Below are positions 32,849-36,521 of a stretch of DNA of 36,521 nt, in pieces. This stretch comes from CAZRQL01 sp964602415 (GTDB lineage: Bacteria; Bacteroidota; Bacteroidia; Cytophagales; Flammeovirgaceae). The first letter of the stretch is position 1, and every line of letters begins with the position of its first letter. The stretch is taken from NCBI GenBank assembly GCA_964602415.1, contig CAZRQL010000030.1, positions 1-36,521 of the forward strand, given 5' to 3'. The position numbers and the translations under genes are program-made. Below the pieces are notes generated by a model. That model was not told the origin of the DNA and searched no databases. It worked only from the letters and a program-made list of their open reading frames with translations.

Positions 32849-33973
32849 ATGACAATAACTCAATTGTTTTTTTTGTTGTTTGCCGGAGTAGTTCATGCCC
32901 AAAATCCGCCAAATCCGCGCGAACTTTGGATTGAAGCGACCCGCGCACACGCTTTGCCTTTGTTTGGTGAGTTAAAACTGAGCTATTTTGGCGTAGATCC
33001 GGATGATACAATTGCTTTCCATGAGTGTAGGTTGGTCTTTGAGCGCAACAAAAAGCTCAGATTGGAACGGTACCGCCTTGAGCCAAATGAGCAAGAAGTA
33101 TTGTTTTATCTTGGCAATGAATTTCTGTTGGTATCCAATCGGAAAAAAACCAAAAATCATATAATTAGTGAGACCCCTCAAATTCCTGAATATGAAGATA
33201 TAAGCTATTTGTTGTATGAGCCGTTTTTCAAACACGATGCTTTTTTTACCACCTTGCCGGACGCTACTTTTGATTTATTGGGACAAGAAAAGTTGCCGGG
33301 TGGTCTTTGTGATGTGATTAGGATTGTGCAGTATTTTGCTCAAGAGCAGCTAAAAATTGAAAGAAAAGTTTTTATTGAGCAAAAGAGTCGGATGATTTGG
33401 GGCTATGAAAACAAGGTGTCTCGGGGTAGCGATAGCCGTTTTGAGCGGTGCATGGTTTCGATGATGGACTTGTCAAAGCCTGTCAAAAGTTATTTCAGTA
33501 TTTCACAATATGCTGAATATAAAGACATTGATACCGATTTTGGATTGAATATAGGAGACCAAGCCCCCGATTTGGATTTGAGAAGTCTCTCCGATAGTTT
33601 GGTAAAGGTATCTGATTTTTTGGGCAGGGTGGTGGTGTTGGATTTCTGGTATTTTGCTTGTGCTCCTTGCAGGCTATCCACGCCATTTTTAGATGAGCTA
33701 TCTGCCAAATACCAAGACAAGGGATTGATGGTTTTGGGAATCAACGCACAAGACAAAGATAAGTCTCTTTTGGAAGCCTTTCGACAAAAATACCAAGTGT
33801 CTTATCCGCTTTTTGTCTCTTCGCCCAAAAGCATGAGGCTTTACGGGGTTCATTCTTTTCCTACTTTTGTGGTGTTGGACAAAACAGGCACAATAGCCGC
33901 TAAATTTGATGGTTATTCGAAGTACAATATGAAGTTTTTGCAGCAAAGTGTAGAAGAATTGTTGTCTAACTAA
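32849..33973 (+). CDS. Exported TlpA-like thioredoxin protein
   Basis: The 374-residue product has a signal peptide (1-17, ending VVHAQ). An N-terminal beta-rich domain (about 25-215) looks like the lipid- or substrate-carrier-like region found in front of TlpA domains in Bacteroidota. The C-terminal TlpA/AhpC-type thioredoxin domain (about 230-374) has the redox motif Cys271-Ala-Pro-Cys274 (FWYFACAPCR) and the cis-proline in SFPTFVVLD. It is probably a periplasmic disulfide reductase. The ATG at 32849 is chosen over upstream candidates because it begins the signal peptide. Confidence 0.88.
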   Translation: MTITQLFFLLFAGVVHAQNPPNPRELWIEATRAHALPLFGELKLSYFGVDPDDTIAFHECRLVFERNKKLRLERYRLEPNEQEVLFYLGNEFLLVSNRKKTKNHIISETPQIPEYEDISYLLYEPFFKHDAFFTTLPDATFDLLGQEKLPGGLCDVIRIVQYFAQEQLKIERKVFIEQKSRMIWGYENKVSRGSDSRFERCMVSMMDLSKPVKSYFSISQYAEYKDIDTDFGLNIGDQAPDLDLRSLSDSLVKVSDFLGRVVVLDFWYFACAPCRLSTPFLDELSAKYQDKGLMVLGINAQDKDKSLLEAFRQKYQVSYPLFVSSPKSMRLYGVHSFPTFVVLDKTGTIAAKFDGYSKYNMKFLQQSVEELLSN

Positions 33974-33981
33974 AAACGTGT

Positions 33982-33989
33982 TACATTTG
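33982..33989 (+). promoter_or_regulatory. -7 box upstream of the PaaG-like gene
   Basis: TACATTTG matches TAnnTTTG and lies 15 nt before the ATG at 34005. A TTG about 17 nt upstream (33962-33964) could serve as the -33 element. It lies just after the previous gene's stop. Confidence 0.5.
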
Positions 33990-34004
33990 AACAAATAAGA
34001 GTAT

Positions 34005-34793
34005 ATGTTTTCCGATTTAGAATTTCTCAAAGTAGAACTCACCGACTCGGTAGCCACCATCACACTGAATCGGCCTGATAAGTTTCATAGTTTTGTGCGC
34101 AAAATGTCGCTTGAGATGCACCAAGCCCTTGATTTTGCCAAAGAAAATGAGCATGTCAGGGCTGTTTATATTACCGCCACGGGCAAGGCTTTTTGCGCCG
34201 GACAAGATTTGAGCGAAGCCATAGATCCCAACGGCCCCGAAATTAGTCGCATTGTTTCAGAGCACTACAATCCTATGATACAAAGAATCAGGAGCTTAGA
34301 AAAGCCCGTTGTTTGTGGAGTCAATGGAGTGGCCGCCGGTGCGGGGGCTAGCATAGCGTTGGCCTGCGATGTAACGGTGGCTTGCAAGTCGGCTACTTTT
34401 GTGCAGGCTTTTTCCAAAATCGGGCTTATACCCGACAGCGGGGCTACTTACTTTTTGCCCCGTTTGGTGGGTTTGCAAAGGGCTGCGGCTTTGATGTTTT
34501 TGGCCGACAAAATAACCGCCGAAGAAGCCCAGGCTATGGGTATGATTTACAAAGTTTTTGATGACGATGTGTTTCCTATAAAAGCCTACGAACTCGCCGT
34601 CAAACTCGCCCACATGCCCACCAAAGCACTGGGTTACACCAAACGCGCCCTCAATCAATCTCTAAGCAATAACTTAGAAGCCCAATTGGCCGTAGAAGAT
34701 ATGCTGCAAGGCGCAGCCGGACTCACTCAAGATTACCGCGAAGGGGTTCAGGCTTTCTTAGAAAAACGCAACCCGGAATTTAGCGGAAAATAA
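34005..34793 (+). CDS. Enoyl-CoA hydratase/isomerase, PaaG-like
   Basis: The 262-residue crotonase-fold protein has the oxyanion-hole segments AFCAGQDLSEA and NGVAAGAGASIALACD. PDSGATYFLPRLVG strongly resembles PaaG, the ring-1,2-epoxyphenylacetyl-CoA isomerase of aerobic phenylacetate breakdown. The conserved aspartate in this loop (PDSG) replaces the hydratase glutamate, which fits an isomerase rather than a hydratase. No other paa genes are in the window, so a general beta-oxidation isomerase role cannot be excluded. Confidence 0.88.
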   Translation: MFSDLEFLKVELTDSVATITLNRPDKFHSFVRKMSLEMHQALDFAKENEHVRAVYITATGKAFCAGQDLSEAIDPNGPEISRIVSEHYNPMIQRIRSLEKPVVCGVNGVAAGAGASIALACDVTVACKSATFVQAFSKIGLIPDSGATYFLPRLVGLQRAAALMFLADKITAEEAQAMGMIYKVFDDDVFPIKAYELAVKLAHMPTKALGYTKRALNQSLSNNLEAQLAVEDMLQGAAGLTQDYREGVQAFLEKRNPEFSGK

Positions 34794-34803
34794 ACTTTTA
34801 CAC

Positions 34804-35817
34804 TTGGTTTACTTTGTTTTAAGGTGTCCGTACTTACCCAATCAAAAAGTTATACAAGAATTTGATGCCATCGATGTATTGACTTGGTTTCAATCAAATT
34901 GGAAGGATTTTGAGCAGATATCTCATTCGCTCGATCGCCTACAGATTGTAAGCAATTTTACTGATAGATACGGAACAGCCGCCACCATACTTGCTGACTT
35001 TGTAGCCGCTATTGCCCAAGAAAATTTGACTTTACCCATTACCAAACTTGAATTGTTTGAATTACTGGATGAGTATGTAGAAGCCAGCGATACGGTATTT
35101 GATGAAGACTTTTTTAGCGCACTGACTTCTTTTCAGGGGGTTGAGATGGCTTGGTATATTTTTGATGATGCCTATGCAGCCCAAAACCTCGATAGGGTTG
35201 CCTTTTTGCTGTATCAGGATTTTTATTTACCTGAAATATTTTCAGACCAAGGCCTTACACCCAATGCCCCATTTAGCATATTGCCTAAAAAAGGGGGGGG
35301 GCAAGGCAAAATTTTTATGGTCTTCAATACTTGTTACGTGGAGGACAACCTTGAAACCCTCGAAGAGGCATTGGTCATAGAAGGCATACGAGTGCCTGAT
35401 TTGATTGATTACCTCGGAGAAATGAATTTGATAGAGTCGCTCCCCATGGAACTGGTGATTATGAGTCAGTTGGTAAAGGATTATCAGGTTACCGATTTGG
35501 AAGACCTTTGCGAGGTGTTGGCTTGTCTGCCTTTTGACGAAATAGCCAAAAATTATGTTTTTTCTTCAGAAGGCTATTACAACCTACCCATCCCATGGAC
35601 ATCCAAAAGTCAAGATAGCAGCAATTCAGATTGGCAGGTATCAGATCACTGCCTACAAATAAGCAACCACTTTATAGACACTTTGGGGGGCACGTTTCCC
35701 GATGGTACGGCACTGTACAACCATTGGATTATTTTCGATGACCTTTGGGCACAGTCCAATCCCGAATTGGCTACTTCCATACTGTACTTTGCTGCCAGTT
35801 GGGATTGTTTAGACTAA
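34804..35817 (+). CDS. Acidic hypothetical protein with TTG start and a G9 tract
   Basis: Not recognised. The 337-residue product has no signal peptide and is acidic and helix-rich (for example FELLDEYVEASDTVFDEDFF and LEDLCEVLACLPFDEIAKNY). The frame has no usable ATG near its beginning; TTG at 34804, 10 nt after the previous stop, is the first start-like codon, so the gene is probably coupled to the PaaG-like gene. At 35287-35301 the coding DNA runs A6 then G9, in frame as KKGGG. Such a G9 tract is prone to slippage, and a one-base change would truncate the protein. Confidence 0.65.
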   Translation: MVYFVLRCPYLPNQKVIQEFDAIDVLTWFQSNWKDFEQISHSLDRLQIVSNFTDRYGTAATILADFVAAIAQENLTLPITKLELFELLDEYVEASDTVFDEDFFSALTSFQGVEMAWYIFDDAYAAQNLDRVAFLLYQDFYLPEIFSDQGLTPNAPFSILPKKGGGQGKIFMVFNTCYVEDNLETLEEALVIEGIRVPDLIDYLGEMNLIESLPMELVIMSQLVKDYQVTDLEDLCEVLACLPFDEIAKNYVFSSEGYYNLPIPWTSKSQDSSNSDWQVSDHCLQISNHFIDTLGGTFPDGTALYNHWIIFDDLWAQSNPELATSILYFAASWDCLD

Positions 35818-36031
35818 GATAGCTCCTATGAACCAACAGGGAGAAGTCGGCATTTACGACTTATATTCATTTCTATGGCAGGTTTGTAGAAAAACGGCAC
35901 TACAAATACGCGCGACTTCGATGGGGTCGAATCCTATCAACTTATCTGTAGGCTACAAACATGTAATGCCTACGGCATCGGGCACATGTATTGCAGATTT
36001 AAGGAATAGAAAAATCTATTAAATCCAGCAT
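35818..36031. other. Intergenic region with degenerate repeats
   Basis: No convincing gene. GTCGGCATTTACG (35846-35858) is the reverse complement of the 13-mer at 2552-2564. CATGTAATGCCTACGGCATCGGGCAC (start about 35959) has an internal inverted GCC/GGC pattern. A 64-codon open frame through it is likely spurious. Confidence 0.5.
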
Positions 36032-36065
36032 AAAAAAAGCCACGGGCATCAACCCCGTGGCTACC
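36032..36065 (-). terminator. Rho-independent terminator of the T9SS cargo gene
   Basis: On the minus strand, TAGCCACGGGG pairs with CCCGTGGCT around TTGATG and is followed by TTTTTTTA. It lies about 22 nt beyond the stop of the partial minus-strand gene. The CACGGG/CCCGTGG arms resemble the palindrome at 2504-2519, so an intergenic repeat may have been adopted as a terminator. Confidence 0.9.
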
Positions 36066-36087
36066 GTTCAAGACTTTGACTCCAATA

Positions 36088-36521
36088 CTACTTGATTATC
36101 ATGAATTTGAGGGTTTCAATCTCAGTTCCGCATCTGTACTGTAGGAAGTACACACCTGTCGCCAAACCAGACACATTGACTTCAAAAGGCTGCTGTCCTT
36201 GCAATACGCCTTCGACTTCCACTGCCCCCAGAAGGTTGGTAATCTGGTAGTAAATAGGGGCTTTTTGCGAGGTTTGCAAGTAGAGCACACCACTTGTAAC
36301 AGGGTTGGGGTACAAACCGGCTGCGCATGGCTCGTTGCTTCCCATTTCTTCAAAGTTCACTGCCGCAACGGGAGAATACTCAAAAGTTCCATCCAAATCG
36401 ACCATTTTCAAACGGTAATAGTTAGCCCCCAGCGAAGGATAATAATCTATAAACTGATAGGCTACTACGATTGAAGAGTTTCCGGCGGCTTGCACTGTTC
36501 CCAAAGAGTCAAACTTTCCGT
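36088..36521 (-). CDS. T9SS-secreted protein, C-terminal part only
   Basis: The gene runs off the right edge; only about 144 C-terminal residues are visible. They begin GKFDSLGTVQAAGNSS and continue with the fibronectin-like end typical of T9SS cargo (YYRLKMVDLDGTFEYSPVAAV). A type A sorting domain follows: LYPNPVTSGVLYLQT, an inner strand ITNLLGAVEVEGV, then GLATGVYFLQYRCGTEIETLKFMIIK. This domain directs export through the outer membrane by the type IX system and attachment to the cell surface. A TTG at 36504 is not a real start, since the frame stays open to the window end. The cargo's function lies outside the window. Confidence 0.93.
   Translation of the reverse strand, partial: GKFDSLGTVQAAGNSSIVVAYQFIDYYPSLGANYYRLKMVDLDGTFEYSPVAAVNFEEMGSNEPCAAGLYPNPVTSGVLYLQTSQKAPIYYQITNLLGAVEVEGVLQGQQPFEVNVSGLATGVYFLQYRCGTEIETLKFMIIK

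Noticed and set aside
35920..35950. tRNA-like GGTCGAATCC segment
   Set aside because: It resembles a T-arm, but no acceptor stem, anticodon arm or D-arm can be built around it.
35828..36022. 64-codon frame between the G9-tract gene and the T9SS gene
   Set aside because: It runs through degenerate palindromic repeats and shows no conserved pattern.

Overview
The window is a chromosomal segment of a Bacteroidota bacterium. The evidence is a type IX secretion (T9SS) C-terminal sorting domain at the right edge, many SPI or lipoprotein signal peptides, a SusC-like TonB receptor with an N-terminal carboxypeptidase-regulatory-like domain, a DUF2480 protein, a two-component-type propeller sensor, and -7 promoter boxes of the form TAnnTTTG with few Shine-Dalgarno sequences. 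I cannot place it below phylum with confidence. No tRNA, rRNA, CRISPR array, transposase or phage gene was seen.

Layout. (1) 1-3140 is a visibly AT-rich accessory stretch. It holds a small Cys-rich lipoprotein, a terminator, a propeller/thioredoxin-like lipoprotein, a decayed and internally deleted second copy of the small lipoprotein, and a small minus-strand gene with a recognisable promoter and terminator. (2) 3151-6623 carries a membrane-anchored alpha/beta hydrolase and a large outer-membrane barrel/PD40/Cna-like protein. (3) 6620-12569 is on the minus strand: a propeller-type sensor with a SpoIIE-like phosphatase output, translationally coupled to a membrane protein with two predicted winged-helix domains, preceded by rsmE and a four-helix membrane protein. 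(4) 12707-14469 is an ECF sigma factor whose stop overlaps the start of a protein that looks like a combined anti-sigma factor, transmembrane helix and outer-membrane barrel. (5) 14603-20513 holds a ROK sugar kinase, a TPP riboswitch controlling a TonB-dependent receptor (probable thiamine or thiamine-precursor uptake), elbB and a TolC-family protein. (6) 20514-21629 has no genes and is packed with palindromic repeats, including a perfect 220-bp tandem duplication. (7) 21630-30314 is mainly housekeeping: a helix-hairpin-helix/barrel protein, acireductone dioxygenase, a dicarboxylate/amino-acid symporter, N-carbamoylputrescine amidase, HMG-CoA lyase, a class I aminotransferase, ispE and a DUF2480 protein. 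(8) 30320-35817 holds small exported proteins, a DinB-like protein, a TlpA-like thioredoxin, a PaaG-like crotonase and an unrecognised 337-aa protein with a G9 tract. (9) The right edge is the C-terminal part of a T9SS cargo protein with its terminator.

How the parts fit. Two loci look like envelope-to-cytoplasm signalling units: the propeller-SpoIIE sensor with its wHTH membrane partner, and the ECF sigma factor with its barrel-bearing regulator. Nutrient handling is represented by the riboswitch-controlled receptor, the symporter and the ROK kinase. IspE points to the MEP isoprenoid route. Several convergent gene pairs overlap at their stop codons and several -7 boxes sit directly against start codons, which indicates a compact regulatory layout. 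The best candidates for undescribed biology are the small-lipoprotein/propeller locus with its decayed duplicate, the two envelope signalling loci, and the repeat-filled interval at 20.5-21.6 kb.
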